Below are positions 1 to 6,905 of a DNA stretch of 11,132 nucleotides, piece by piece. Source of the DNA: an uncultured Clostridium sp. Lineage in GTDB: Bacteria > Bacillota > Clostridia > TANB77 > CAG-508. The stretch spans positions 1 through 11,132 of the forward strand of contig CANOPV010000014.1 in the NCBI GenBank assembly GCA_947568605.1. Direction: 5' to 3'. Position 1 is the stretch's first letter, and every line of letters begins with the position of its first letter. Under the pieces are notes generated by a model. It had not been told where the DNA came from, did no database searches, and saw nothing but the letters and a program-made list of their open reading frames with translations. The position numbers were made by a program, and so were the translations under genes.

Positions 1-26
1 TATTTTATTTGTAAGGAGATTTTATT

Positions 27-770
27 GTGGAAAATTTAATAAAAACAACATTAATAGGGCTATTTTTTGGCACATTTGGAACAACGTTAGGAGGAATAAT
101 AGGAATAACATTTAAAAACACATCAAATAAATTTTTAAGTTTCATACTATCATTAGCATCAGGACTAATGACCTCAATAATATGCTTCGACTTAATACCA
201 GAAGCACTAGAAATATCAAACATATCAACAATAATAATAGGAATAATATTTGGAATAATAATGATGATAATGTGTGATATAATAGTACAAAAAAAATTTA
301 ATACAAATTCTCGATATGTAAAAAACACAAATACTCTATTAAAAACAGGAATAATAGTAAGTATAGGATTAGCACTACATAACTTTCCAGAAGGATTAGC
401 AATAGGCTCAGGCTTTGGAGCATCATTAAAATTAGGATATTCATTAGCAATAGCAATAGCATTGCACGATATACCAGAAGGAATATCAATGGCAGTACCA
501 ATGAAAAATGGAGGAATGAAAAAGAAAAAAGTAATTTTCTATGTAATACTATCAGGAGTAACAACAGGAATAGGAGCATTATTTGGAGCAATAATAGGAA
601 ATATATCTGAAACCGTAATAGCAATATGTTTAAGTTTTGCAGCAGGAGCAATGCTATATATAGTATCAGGAGAACTAGTACCAGAATCAAATAAACTATA
701 TAAAGGAAGAATGACAGCGATTGGAAATATATGTGGATTTATATTAGGAATACTAGCAACAACAATTTAA
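27..770 (+). CDS. ZIP-family divalent metal transporter (ZupT-like)
   Basis: This 247-residue polytopic membrane protein is of the ZIP family, which moves Zn(II), Fe(II) and related divalent cations into the cytoplasm. The family signature is visible as two metal-binding helices: HNFPEG at residues 118-123 and HDIPEG at 147-152. Further conserved acidic stretches are FDLIPEA at 54-60 and GELVPE at 215-220. About eight hydrophobic segments run the whole length, and a basic cytoplasmic loop (GGMKKKK) lies at about 162-168. The length matches bacterial ZupT-like members (about 250 residues). The start is GTG at 27, chosen because AAGGAG at 13-18 sits 8 nt upstream. The promoter lies outside the window. 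Transcription probably ends at the terminator at 877-910. Family assignment is firm; the metal preference cannot be read from the sequence. Confidence 0.93.
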   Translation: MENLIKTTLIGLFFGTFGTTLGGIIGITFKNTSNKFLSFILSLASGLMTSIICFDLIPEALEISNISTIIIGIIFGIIMMIMCDIIVQKKFNTNSRYVKNTNTLLKTGIIVSIGLALHNFPEGLAIGSGFGASLKLGYSLAIAIALHDIPEGISMAVPMKNGGMKKKKVIFYVILSGVTTGIGALFGAIIGNISETVIAICLSFAAGAMLYIVSGELVPESNKLYKGRMTAIGNICGFILGILATTI

Positions 771-810
771 GTTAATGTTCAGTAGGTAATCCTAGAATAC
801 TAAATTAAAA

Positions 811-860
811 TAGTAGAGAGAATGTAGGGGGAGATCAAGATCTCCCGTCTTCGAAGAATT
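811..860 (+). repeat. REP-like hairpin, copy A
   Basis: A GTAG tetranucleotide (824-827) lies directly before a perfect 8-bp inverted repeat, GGGAGATC/GATCTCCC (829-836 and 839-846). The palindrome TCTTCGAAGA follows at 848-857. The left flank (AATAGTAGAGAGAAT) matches that of copy B at 6284. The hairpin core differs in sequence from the other copies but keeps its pairing. Confidence 0.75.
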
Positions 861-876
861 GCTATATATAATATAT

Positions 877-910
877 AAAAACCCCTCCTAAAATTTAGGA
901 GAGGTTTTTT
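877..910. terminator. Bidirectional intrinsic terminator
   Basis: An inverted repeat (about 882-904, CCCTCCTAAA pairing with TTTAGGAGAGG with one bulge) is flanked by five A residues (877-881) and six T residues (905-910). It therefore has a U-tract on either strand. It lies between the plus-strand ZIP gene and the convergent minus-strand operon ending at 926, so it can serve both. Confidence 0.85.
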
Positions 911-925
911 GACTAGAATTAGTCA

Positions 926-1237
926 TTACATATCTCTAAAAAATTCGTTACATCTAGTAATAAATTCTTCTGAGGTATTTTCGCCAGGAGCAGGATTTTC
1001 AGTATCCTCATAAGGCGGATAATCCAAAGGGTCAAACTCACCATACGAAGATTTTTTTACAACGCCCGAATCTTTGTCAAAATTTTTATTGTCAAATTCA
1101 GTGTCATAATTGCTGGTATCTTCTTCATCACCTTTTAGAAATTTATCCAAGCAAAATATATATACTACATATCCTGCAAAAGATGACAAAGCAACAATTT
1201 TGATAGCAGTAGCCATCACCGATAAAATTTTTTTCAT
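926..1237 (-). CDS. Small membrane-anchored acidic protein, unknown function
   Basis: This 103-residue protein is not assigned to a family. Residues about 5-30 form one hydrophobic segment preceded by two lysines (MKKILSVMATAIK), which looks like an N-terminal membrane anchor or uncleaved signal. The rest is strongly acidic and low in complexity (DEEDTSNYDTEFDNKNFDKD at about 37-56, then a Pro/Tyr-rich stretch DPLDYPPYED), so it is probably a disordered tail. The start at 1237 is supported by AAAAGGAG (1246-1253) 8 nt upstream. It is the second gene of an operon, 28 nt after the similarly built gene at 1266-1463. Codon use is less A-biased than in pcrA or gdpP. The function is unknown. Confidence 0.75.
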   Translation of the reverse strand: MKKILSVMATAIKIVALSSFAGYVVYIFCLDKFLKGDEEDTSNYDTEFDNKNFDKDSGVVKKSSYGEFDPLDYPPYEDTENPAPGENTSEEFITRCNEFFRDM

Positions 1238-1265
1238 AAAGTTGTCTCCTTTTAAAGTCGCAAAA

Positions 1266-1463
1266 TTATTCTTCTGGCGTTTGTGCTTTTTTTGCTATAT
1301 CATCGGCAAGATCGACATCATCAAGATCAGGGAATTTATTATTAAAGTCATAGCCTTTGTCGTAGGGGTCTTTGATCCTCTTCCGACGTCCAAGAAGATA
1401 ACCGATTACTCCTGACATTGTACAGAGGGCGAAAATCATCGCGGGTAACATTTTTTTGCTCAT
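1266..1463 (-). CDS. Small single-pass membrane protein, unknown function
   Basis: This 65-residue protein has a hydrophobic segment at about residues 6-24. A basic patch (GRRKRIK, about 25-31) follows, then an acidic tail (FPDLDDVDLADDIAKK). By the positive-inside rule the C-terminus should be cytoplasmic. AGGAGG at 1471-1476 stands 7 nt before the ATG at 1461-1463. It is the first gene of a two-gene operon with 926-1237. Both products share the plan of short membrane anchor plus acidic tail, so they may act together, but nothing in the sequence shows the role. Confidence 0.72.
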   Translation of the reverse strand: MSKKMLPAMIFALCTMSGVIGYLLGRRKRIKDPYDKGYDFNNKFPDLDDVDLADDIAKKAQTPEE

Positions 1464-1482
1464 AAAAATTCCTCCTGTTTAA

Positions 1483-1495
1483 AGTCCAAAGGACT
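1483..1495 (-). promoter_or_regulatory. Small hairpin in 5' leader of the 1266-1463 operon
   Basis: AGTCC-AAA-GGACT forms a 5-bp stem between the promoter and the ribosome binding site of the minus-strand operon. It may be an mRNA 5' stabilising hairpin or a small operator. The evidence is only the inverted repeat and its position. Confidence 0.35.
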
Positions 1496-1506
1496 AGAAT
1501 GTAACC

Positions 1507-1535
1507 AGTATATCACAAAAAATATAAAAAGTAAA
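1507..1535 (-). promoter_or_regulatory. Sigma-A promoter of the small membrane-protein operon
   Basis: Read on the minus strand, TTTACT (1530-1535) is followed after exactly 17 bp by TATACT (1507-1512). This places transcription start about 43 bp before the start codon at 1463. Each hexamer is close to consensus. Confidence 0.7.
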
Positions 1536-1553
1536 ATATTTTTCTAAATTTAA

Positions 1554-1582
1554 TTGTTAAACTATACAAAAGCTGATATAAT
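1554..1582 (+). promoter_or_regulatory. Sigma-A promoter of the phosphatase-pcrA operon
   Basis: TTGTTA (1554-1559), a 17-bp spacer and a perfect TATAAT (1577-1582) lie 28 bp before the phosphatase start at 1611. The promoter is back to back with the minus-strand promoter at 1507-1535. Confidence 0.75.
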
Positions 1583-1610
1583 ATTACAAAATAAAAAGGA
1601 AGAAAATAAA

Positions 1611-2079
1611 ATGAAAATAATATTTATATGTACAAGTAATGTTTGTAGAAGCGTAATAGCAGAAAAACTTTTAAAAGAAAAATTAAAAGAAAATTTAGAA
1701 GAAACACAAATAGAAATATATTCAGCAGGAATATTTGCACAAGATGGAGATGGACCAATGCTAAATGTAGTAGAAGCAATGAAAGAATTACGGAATAAAT
1801 GTAAAAGAGCATAAAGCAAAAAATGTAAGAAACATAAAATTAGAGCAAATGGACTTAATATTATGTGCAACCAAAAACAATAAAAACACACTAATAAGAA
1901 TATATCCAGAGATAAAAAATAAAATATACACTTTAAAAGAATATACACAAAATAATAATGAAGACTTAATAGAGCCATCTGGATATGATATAGAAATATA
2001 TAGAATGAGTGTATCAGAAATAGAAAAATGTATAGACAAACTATTAGAAAAAATAAATATAAAAAGTGAGGAAAAATAA
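1611..2079 (+). pseudogene. Low-molecular-weight protein tyrosine phosphatase, frameshifted
   Basis: The LMW-PTP family removes phosphate from phosphotyrosine (or phosphoarginine) through a Cys-X5-Arg loop. The loop is at residues 7-14 (CTSNVCRS: Cys7, Arg13, Ser14), directly after the first strand MKIIFI. The start at 1611 is supported by AAGGAAG about 9 nt upstream. The reading frame then breaks. With the C at 1791 removed, residue 60 (..MKEL) joins GINVKEHKAKNVRN and continues to 2079, giving a 155-residue protein of normal length. As written, translation stops at 1814 after about 67 residues. Two further oddities are Val11, where YwlE arginine phosphatases have Thr, and EPSG near residue 120, where the general-acid motif is usually DP. 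The stop codon touches the pcrA start codon. It is either a true pseudogene or a one-base assembly error. Confidence 0.85.
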
Positions 2080-4368
2080 ATGTTAGAAGAACTAAACGAA
2101 AAACAATATGAAGCAGTAATTAAAACAGAAGGACCTTGTCTTGTAATAGCAGGAGCAGGAAGCGGAAAAACAAAAGTATTAACACATAAAATAGCATATA
2201 TACTAGAAAATAACAATGTAAAACCTTGGAATATACTTGCAATAACATTTACAAACAAGGCAGCAAACGAAATGAGGGAAAGGGTAGAAAACTTAGTAGG
2301 AAATCTAGCACAAGATATGTGGATAGGAACATTCCATTCAATATGTGTACGAATATTACGAAGATATATAGACAGAATAGGATTTGACAAATCATTTGTA
2401 ATATTTGATTCATCAGACCAAAGAGCACTAGTAAAAGAATGCTTAAAAACTCTAAATATAGACGACAAAATGTTTTCAGACAGGGGAGTTTTAGCCCAAA
2501 TAAGCAATGCGAAAAACGAAATGTTAGAACCTGAAAATTATAAATTAAGAACAAATGGAGATTTCAGAAAAGAAAAAATATCAAATATATATGACCTATA
2601 CCAAAAAAGACTAAAAGAAAATAATGCCTTAGACTTTGACGATATAATAAACTTTACAATAAAAATATTAATGGAAAACCCTGATGTATTAGAACATTAT
2701 TCAGAACAATTTAAATATGTATTAGTAGACGAATATCAAGACACAAATAAAGCACAATTCACATTAGTATCAATGATAGCATCAAGATATGGAAACATTA
2801 CAGTTGTAGGAGATAACGACCAAGGAATATACTCATTTAGAGGAGCAGATATATCAAACATATTAAACTTTGAAAAAGACTTTCCAGGAACAAAAATTAT
2901 AAAATTAGAGCAAAATTACAGATGTACACAAAACATATTAGACATAGCGAATGCGGTAATAAAAAACAACACAGTAAAATATGATAAAAAACTATGGACT
3001 AAAAACGAAAAAGGGCATCTTCCAGAAGTCTATTCAGCAGATGACGAATACGATGAAGCATCATACATAGTAGAACAAATAAACCATCTAAAAACAGAAG
3101 AATACTATAAATATTCAGACTTCACAATACTATATAGAATGAATGCACAATCACGTTGTATAGAAGACATTTTCAGACGTGAAGACATACCATATAAGAT
3201 AATTGGAGGTTTAAAATTCTATGAAAGAAAAGAAATAAAAGACATAATAGCATATTTAAGACTAATACATAACACAGCAGACAATTTAAGTTTAAGAAGA
3301 ATAATAAACGAACCAAAAAGAGGAATAGGAAAAACAAGTTTAGAAAACATACAAGCAGTAGCAGAACAAAGTGGAAAATCAATGTATGACATAATAAAAA
3401 ATGCAGAACAATATGGGTTAAACAAAGTATATCTTAATTCAAGAGAATTTATAAATACAATAGAAGAACTAATACAAATAAAAGACAAAATAAAAGTATC
3501 AGAATTAATAAAATTAACATTAGATAAAACAGGCTATACAAAAGCATTACAAGCAGAAGACAAAATAGAGGCAGAAAGTAGAATAGAAAACTTAGAAGAA
3601 TTTTTAACAGTAGCAATAGAATTTGAAGACCAAGAAGCAGAAGGAGGGCTAGCACAGTTTTTAGAAAGTATAACACTATCTAGTGATATAGACGGAATGG
3701 AAGAAACAGAAGATTCCGTAACACTTATGACACTTCATAGTGCAAAAGGGCTAGAATTTCCAGTAGTATTTTTAATAGGAATGGAAGAAGGGATATTCCC
3801 AGGGTATAAATCAATATCAGAAGAAAAAGAACTAGAAGAAGAAAGACGATTATGTTATGTAGGAATAACAAGAGCAAAAAACTATTTATATTTAACTTGT
3901 GCTAAAAAAAGAACAATATTTGGTTCAACAAGTTATAACCAAGTATCAAGATTTTTAAGAGAAATACCAAAAGACTGTTTAGAAGGATATGAAGAAAACA
4001 TAGAAGAAAAAAGAAGAGAAACATTTGAAGACACAAAATATCAATGGGAATACGGAAATAAAGGAAGTAAAGTAGTATCATACAACATAAAATCAACAAA
4101 CGAAATAAAAGTAGCAGCAAGTAGTAAAACAACAGGATTTGCATTTAGAACGCCAGAAAGTTTTCTAAATAATTTAAACAAACCAAAGCAAAATACAGTC
4201 GACATATCAAAATATCAAGCAGGGCAAAGAATAAGCCATAAAAAGTTTGGAGAAGGAACAATAAACTATGTAGAACAAGAAGGAGACGACCTAAAAGTAG
4301 ATATAAACTTCGATAAAGTAGGACATAAACGCCTAATGGCAAAATTTGCAGGACTAGAAATTTTATAA
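2080..4368 (+). CDS. pcrA: ATP-dependent DNA helicase PcrA/UvrD
   Basis: This 762-residue superfamily 1A 3'-5' DNA helicase acts in DNA repair and in removing RecA and stalled RNA polymerase. All the helicase motifs are present: Walker A AGAGSGKT at 24-31, motif Ia ITFTNKAANEMRERV at 55-69, motif II DEYQDT at 217-222, and motif III GDNDQGIYSFRG from 244. Motif IV is LEQNYR at 276-281, motif V LHSAKGLEF at 552-560 and motif VI RRLCYVGITRAK at 589-600. The C-terminus carries the PcrA-type Tudor-like tail ending KRLMAKFAGLEIL, which in relatives contacts RNA polymerase. GAGGA at 2068-2072 precedes the ATG by 7 nt. The start directly follows the stop of the broken phosphatase, so the two were co-transcribed and probably translationally coupled. 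Codon use is very A-rich, as in gdpP. Confidence 0.97.
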   Translation: MLEELNEKQYEAVIKTEGPCLVIAGAGSGKTKVLTHKIAYILENNNVKPWNILAITFTNKAANEMRERVENLVGNLAQDMWIGTFHSICVRILRRYIDRIGFDKSFVIFDSSDQRALVKECLKTLNIDDKMFSDRGVLAQISNAKNEMLEPENYKLRTNGDFRKEKISNIYDLYQKRLKENNALDFDDIINFTIKILMENPDVLEHYSEQFKYVLVDEYQDTNKAQFTLVSMIASRYGNITVVGDNDQGIYSFRGADISNILNFEKDFPGTKIIKLEQNYRCTQNILDIANAVIKNNTVKYDKKLWTKNEKGHLPEVYSADDEYDEASYIVEQINHLKTEEYYKYSDFTILYRMNAQSRCIEDIFRREDIPYKIIGGLKFYERKEIKDIIAYLRLIHNTADNLSLRRIINEPKRGIGKTSLENIQAVAEQSGKSMYDIIKNAEQYGLNKVYLNSREFINTIEELIQIKDKIKVSELIKLTLDKTGYTKALQAEDKIEAESRIENLEEFLTVAIEFEDQEAEGGLAQFLESITLSSDIDGMEETEDSVTLMTLHSAKGLEFPVVFLIGMEEGIFPGYKSISEEKELEEERRLCYVGITRAKNYLYLTCAKKRTIFGSTSYNQVSRFLREIPKDCLEGYEENIEEKRRETFEDTKYQWEYGNKGSKVVSYNIKSTNEIKVAASSKTTGFAFRTPESFLNNLNKPKQNTVDISKYQAGQRISHKKFGEGTINYVEQEGDDLKVDINFDKVGHKRLMAKFAGLEIL

Positions 4369-4374
4369 AAAATT

Positions 4375-4406
4375 GTGAAAGAAAGGTATAATAAACCTTC
4401 TTTCAC
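4375..4406 (+). terminator. Hairpin after pcrA, possible terminator
   Basis: GTGAAAGAA pairs perfectly with TTCTTTCAC, and after one bulged A, GGT pairs with ACC. The stem is 12 bp with a short AT loop, starting 6 nt after the pcrA stop. There is no T-run after it, so it may act as an mRNA 3'-end stabiliser rather than a true intrinsic terminator. Confidence 0.55.
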
Positions 4407-4633
4407 AAAGCGAAGCGTAAGGCGAAAATTATTTTAAATAAAATTTTTTAAAATACTCTAACACAACCTATTTTTTATAGCATTTTTTTAAAAATTAGGT
4501 CTTCCAGGCTCACGGGTATTCCCCGCCTCCACGGCTGTCAGACCATAATTTTGAAAAAAATCTATAAAAAGGTTGTGAAATTAATTATATTAAAAATTTT
4601 ATTTAAAATAATTTTCGCCTAATGCTTCGCTTT
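4407..4633. repeat. 227-bp imperfect palindrome with GC-rich centre (MITE-like)
   Basis: Two arms of about 95 bp are inverted repeats of each other. The outer ends are AAAGCGAAGCGTAAGGCG at 4407-4424 and its near mirror ending GCTTCGCTTT at 4633. Inside, the ATTATTTTAAATAAAATTTT segments match, as do CACAACCT...TTTTTATAG and GGTCT (4498-4502) with AGACC (4540-4544). The centre (4503-4539) is GC-rich, unlike its surroundings, and contains a small CGGG/CCCG hairpin. No coding frame is visible. It fills the space between the convergent pcrA and DUF4097 genes. It could be a miniature inverted-repeat element, or one long RNA hairpin ending transcription from both sides. No clear target-site duplication was found. 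Confidence 0.75.
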
Positions 4634-4651
4634 AAGTATTTAACAAATATT

Positions 4652-5443
4652 TTAATTATTAACTTTTACATTTCCGCAATCTGCCTCAATTTTTAAAGTA
4701 ACATCAGAATACCTGTTATTATTATTAACTTTAACATCGCCAAGGTCAACATCTGCATCAATAAAAATATCATTAGTACCATTAATCTTAACATCGCCTA
4801 AATCAGACTTAATATAAGAATTCTCTTTCAAATCTAACCTATCAATTTTAATACTACCACAATCAGAATCAATATTCAATTTATTTAAAACTAAGGAAAT
4901 ATCAATATCACCCAAATTAGCATCAATATTAACATTTTTAACATTACCTAAATTAACATTACCACAATCAGCCTTAACATTTATAGTAGAATCATCTAAT
5001 GAAATAATATCAACATTACCGCAATCACAATCAATATTAATTTCATTATTATAAGTTTTTGGAATATAAACAACAATACTATTTTGATTACCACCAAAAC
5101 TAAAAAGTTTAAAACCGCGTTGTTTAAAATCAATATCCAATTTATTATTAACTAAATCAACATTAAAAGAACTATTAGAACCGCCGTAAACAACAACTTT
5201 AACGTTATTATCAGAATTTTCCCTAAACTCAACATTAGTAATATCACATAAAATATCTATATTATTAATAGAAGAAACATCATAAGTCTCATCATAAATA
5301 ACCTTTCCACTATCCCTTTTAAAACTAAAACCAGAAAAATAATTAAACCTACCAGTAATGCAAACACATAAAAAAGCAATTAAACAAATAACTATAATAC
5401 TTAAAAGTATAATCATCGTAATAATTAAACCATTATTCTTCAT
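4652..5443 (-). CDS. DUF4097-type membrane-anchored beta-repeat protein
   Basis: The protein has 263 residues. One transmembrane segment lies at about residues 5-28, followed by an extracytoplasmic domain of short repeated beta strands. The repeat shows as DCGNVDI, DCGNVNL, NLGDIDI, DCGSIKI, DLGDVKI, DLGDVKV and DCGNVKV, spaced roughly 15-25 residues apart. This is the pattern of DUF4097 (putative adhesin) domains, thought to form a right-handed beta-helix or propeller-like stack. The start at 5443 (MKNNG) is preferred over the longer frame reaching 5464 because AAGGAGGA (about 5453-5460) lies 9 nt upstream. The start overlaps the end of the upstream regulator gene by 11 nt, implying translational coupling. 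In Bacillota such proteins often pair with membrane XRE regulators or envelope-stress systems. The exact role is unknown. Confidence 0.82.
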   Translation of the reverse strand: MKNNGLIITMIILLSIIVICLIAFLCVCITGRFNYFSGFSFKRDSGKVIYDETYDVSSINNIDILCDITNVEFRENSDNNVKVVVYGGSNSSFNVDLVNNKLDIDFKQRGFKLFSFGGNQNSIVVYIPKTYNNEINIDCDCGNVDIISLDDSTINVKADCGNVNLGNVKNVNIDANLGDIDISLVLNKLNIDSDCGSIKIDRLDLKENSYIKSDLGDVKINGTNDIFIDADVDLGDVKVNNNNRYSDVTLKIEADCGNVKVNN

Positions 5444-6095
5444 TTTCACTATCCTCCTTATCATTTAATAAAAAAATCAATCTAACAATTTGAGTAATAA
5501 TACCAGAAATTATAAAAATAACCCAAGTTATATACCACGCCATAGTAGCAAAACTAACTATAAAATATATAACTAAACAAATTGTACTAATAATACCATT
5601 TATATTTCTAATAATTTCCTTTTCTTTTTTCTCTTTTTTAGTCTTTTCAAACTTAGGAGCATACATATAATTCTTAATAAGTCTTGAAGTAGCAAAAGCA
5701 ATCATAATAAAAAATACAGAAACAGCCAAAATATCATTAATTTCTGACAATACAATAATAGCCACAATAGATAATATGTAAAGAAAAACTGATGTACTAA
5801 CAACCTCTGCTGACTTTCTTTTAAACTCTTCTTTTGAAATCTCCTTTTCTTCTTCTTTTTGGTAATCTCGAACAATAGATGTAGCATTTTCATCTTGTTT
5901 TTTACCAGTCAATAACTCCTCTGTACTTATTTCAAACAATTCACAAATTGGAACAATCTTATCGAAATCTGGTGTACTCTGATTTGTTTCCCATTTAGAA
6001 ATAGTTTGTCTTGTTACATTTAATTTATCAGCAACCTCCTCTTGTGATAAATTTTTTTCCTTTCGTAATTCATATAATTTTTCTCCGATATTCAT
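5433..6095 (-). CDS. Membrane-embedded XRE-family transcriptional regulator
   Basis: This 220-residue protein begins with a helix-turn-helix domain (residues 1-62). The recognition part SQEEVADKLNVTRQTISKWE spans 17-36 and is of the Cro/C1 (XRE) type. A charged linker (about 66-98) leads to four hydrophobic segments at about 99-117, 121-140, 165-185 and 186-210, with a Lys-rich loop (EKTKKEKKEKE) between the second and third. A DNA-binding domain tethered to four membrane helices suggests a regulator that senses the membrane or a membrane partner. It heads an operon with the DUF4097 gene, whose start it overlaps. The start at 6095 has AAAGG 7 nt upstream (6103-6107). Inverted repeats in the leader (6138-6178) could be its own operator. 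The signal is unknown. Confidence 0.88.
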   Translation of the reverse strand: MNIGEKLYELRKEKNLSQEEVADKLNVTRQTISKWETNQSTPDFDKIVPICELFEISTEELLTGKKQDENATSIVRDYQKEEEKEISKEEFKRKSAEVVSTSVFLYILSIVAIIVLSEINDILAVSVFFIMIAFATSRLIKNYMYAPKFEKTKKEKKEKEIIRNINGIISTICLVIYFIVSFATMAWYITWVIFIISGIITQIVRLIFLLNDKEDSENEE

Positions 6096-6137
6096 TAAAA
6101 CACCTTTCCTTTCTGTTTAAAATTATACAGTTTTTAA

Positions 6138-6178
6138 CAGTTGCAATCTACCAATTTCGCTTTGAAATTTGTCAACTG
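6138..6178 (-). promoter_or_regulatory. Candidate operator of the XRE-DUF4097 operon
   Basis: AATTTC-GCTTT-GAAATT (6153-6169) is a perfect inverted repeat. It sits inside a wider CAGTTG (6138-6143)...CAACTG (6173-6178) pair. On the minus strand a TTGACA (6170-6175) adjoins it, with only a poor -10 downstream. The location suits autoregulation by the XRE protein. Confidence 0.45.
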
Positions 6179-6203
6179 AAATTAACATTTAAAAATTAAC
6201 ACT

Positions 6204-6232
6204 ATTATATAACAAATAATTAAATTTGAAAA
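6204..6232 (-). promoter_or_regulatory. Promoter of the XRE-DUF4097 operon
   Basis: On the minus strand TTTTCA (6227-6232), 17 bp and a perfect TATAAT (6204-6209) give a start near 6197. This leaves a leader of about 100 nt containing the inverted repeats at 6138-6178. A second perfect TATAAT lies at 6122-6127 but lacks a good -35. Confidence 0.55.
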
Positions 6233-6283
6233 CAAATATAAAATAAAAGTTAATATTTAATTATAGAACTAAAATGCTAATTA

Positions 6284-6333
6284 GAATAGTAGAGAAAATG
6301 TAGGGGCGATTTTAATCGTACGCTCTTCGAAGA
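6284..6333 (+). repeat. REP-like hairpin, copy B (left flank of RAYT)
   Basis: GTAG (6300-6303) is followed by an inverted repeat CGATT/AATCG (6307-6311, 6314-6318). Its outer 3' part has decayed (TACGC instead of CCC). The palindrome TCTTCGAAGA follows at 6324-6333. It is the inverted partner of copy C, with the transposase remnant between them. Confidence 0.75.
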
Positions 6334-6347
6334 CTTAACTAAAAATA

Positions 6348-6376
6348 TTGTAAAAAAACATAAATTATAATATAAT
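6348..6376 (+). promoter_or_regulatory. Promoter of the RAYT remnant
   Basis: TTGTAA (6348-6353), a 17-bp spacer and TATAAT (6371-6376) lie 24 bp before the ATG at 6401. An overlapping second TATAAT lies at 6366-6371. Confidence 0.55.
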
Positions 6377-6400
6377 ATGAAAGGGGCAGAAAGGATTAAG

Positions 6401-6846
6401 ATGAAAGAAAATGTTCCAGTAAGAAAACAATTGAGATTAAAACACTATGATTATTCAAAAGAAAATATGTATTTTTACAATATGTATAAAAGATAGACTA
6501 GAAATGCTAGGAAAAATAACAAGAGAAAATAATATAGAATTAACGAAAGAAGGAAAAATTGTAAAACAAAATATAAATAAAATAGAAGATATATATAGTA
6601 ATATCACAATAGATGAATATATAATAATGCCAAATCATATACATATTTTACTTATAATAAATAATAAAAATGATGTAACAATTTCAAAAATAATTAAACA
6701 TTACAAAACAAATATCAGTAAAGAAATTAGATATTCTATATGGCAAAAATCATTTTATGAACACATAAAATGAAAAGGAGTATTTAAAAATAAAAGAATA
6801 TATTAAAAATAATATAGTAAATTGGAAAAATGATAAATATTCTTAA
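6401..6846 (+). pseudogene. REP-associated tyrosine transposase (Y1/IS200-like HUH), two frameshifts
   Basis: RAYTs are single-strand nucleases of the Y1 HUH superfamily that cut at REP hairpins. Three frames together give one protein. The frame from 6401 gives MKENVPVRKQLRLKHYDYS.., typical of RAYT N-termini, and dies at TAG 6494. From the T-run at 6472-6476 the next frame reads FTICIKDRLEML.., then YIIMPNHIHILLI with the HUH His pair at 6636-6644. ISKIIKHYKT follows with the likely catalytic Tyr at 6702-6704, then WQKSFYEHI, and a stop at 6771-6773. A second slip near 6766-6769 opens NEKEYLKIKEYIKNN.. and ..NWKNDKYS, ending at TAA 6844-6846. Each break is a net one-base shift in an A or T run. 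About 148 residues would result, so catalytic parts remain but the gene is not translatable as one product. Confidence 0.85.
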
Positions 6847-6905
6847 ATTAATTTTAGAACAAAAGGCAAAAATTGTCGTGTTTTATGGTTATTTTCTTAG
6901 GGTTA

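Noticed and set aside
1110..1415. A 101-residue plus-strand frame
   Set aside because: It lies antisense to the two small membrane-protein genes, which have good SDs and a promoter; this frame has neither.
1849..2079. A separate 76-residue plus-strand gene
   Set aside because: It is the C-terminal part of the frameshifted phosphatase: with C1791 removed it continues in frame from the N-terminal half, and its ATG has no SD.
4407..4633. A tRNA or known riboswitch in the GC-rich palindrome centre
   Set aside because: No cloverleaf, anticodon arm or recognised aptamer pattern is visible; the structure is one long hairpin.
6447..6773. An intact 108-residue protein starting at ATG 6447
   Set aside because: The ATG is internal to the RAYT sequence, out of frame with the true N-terminus and without SD; the frame is the middle part of a broken gene.
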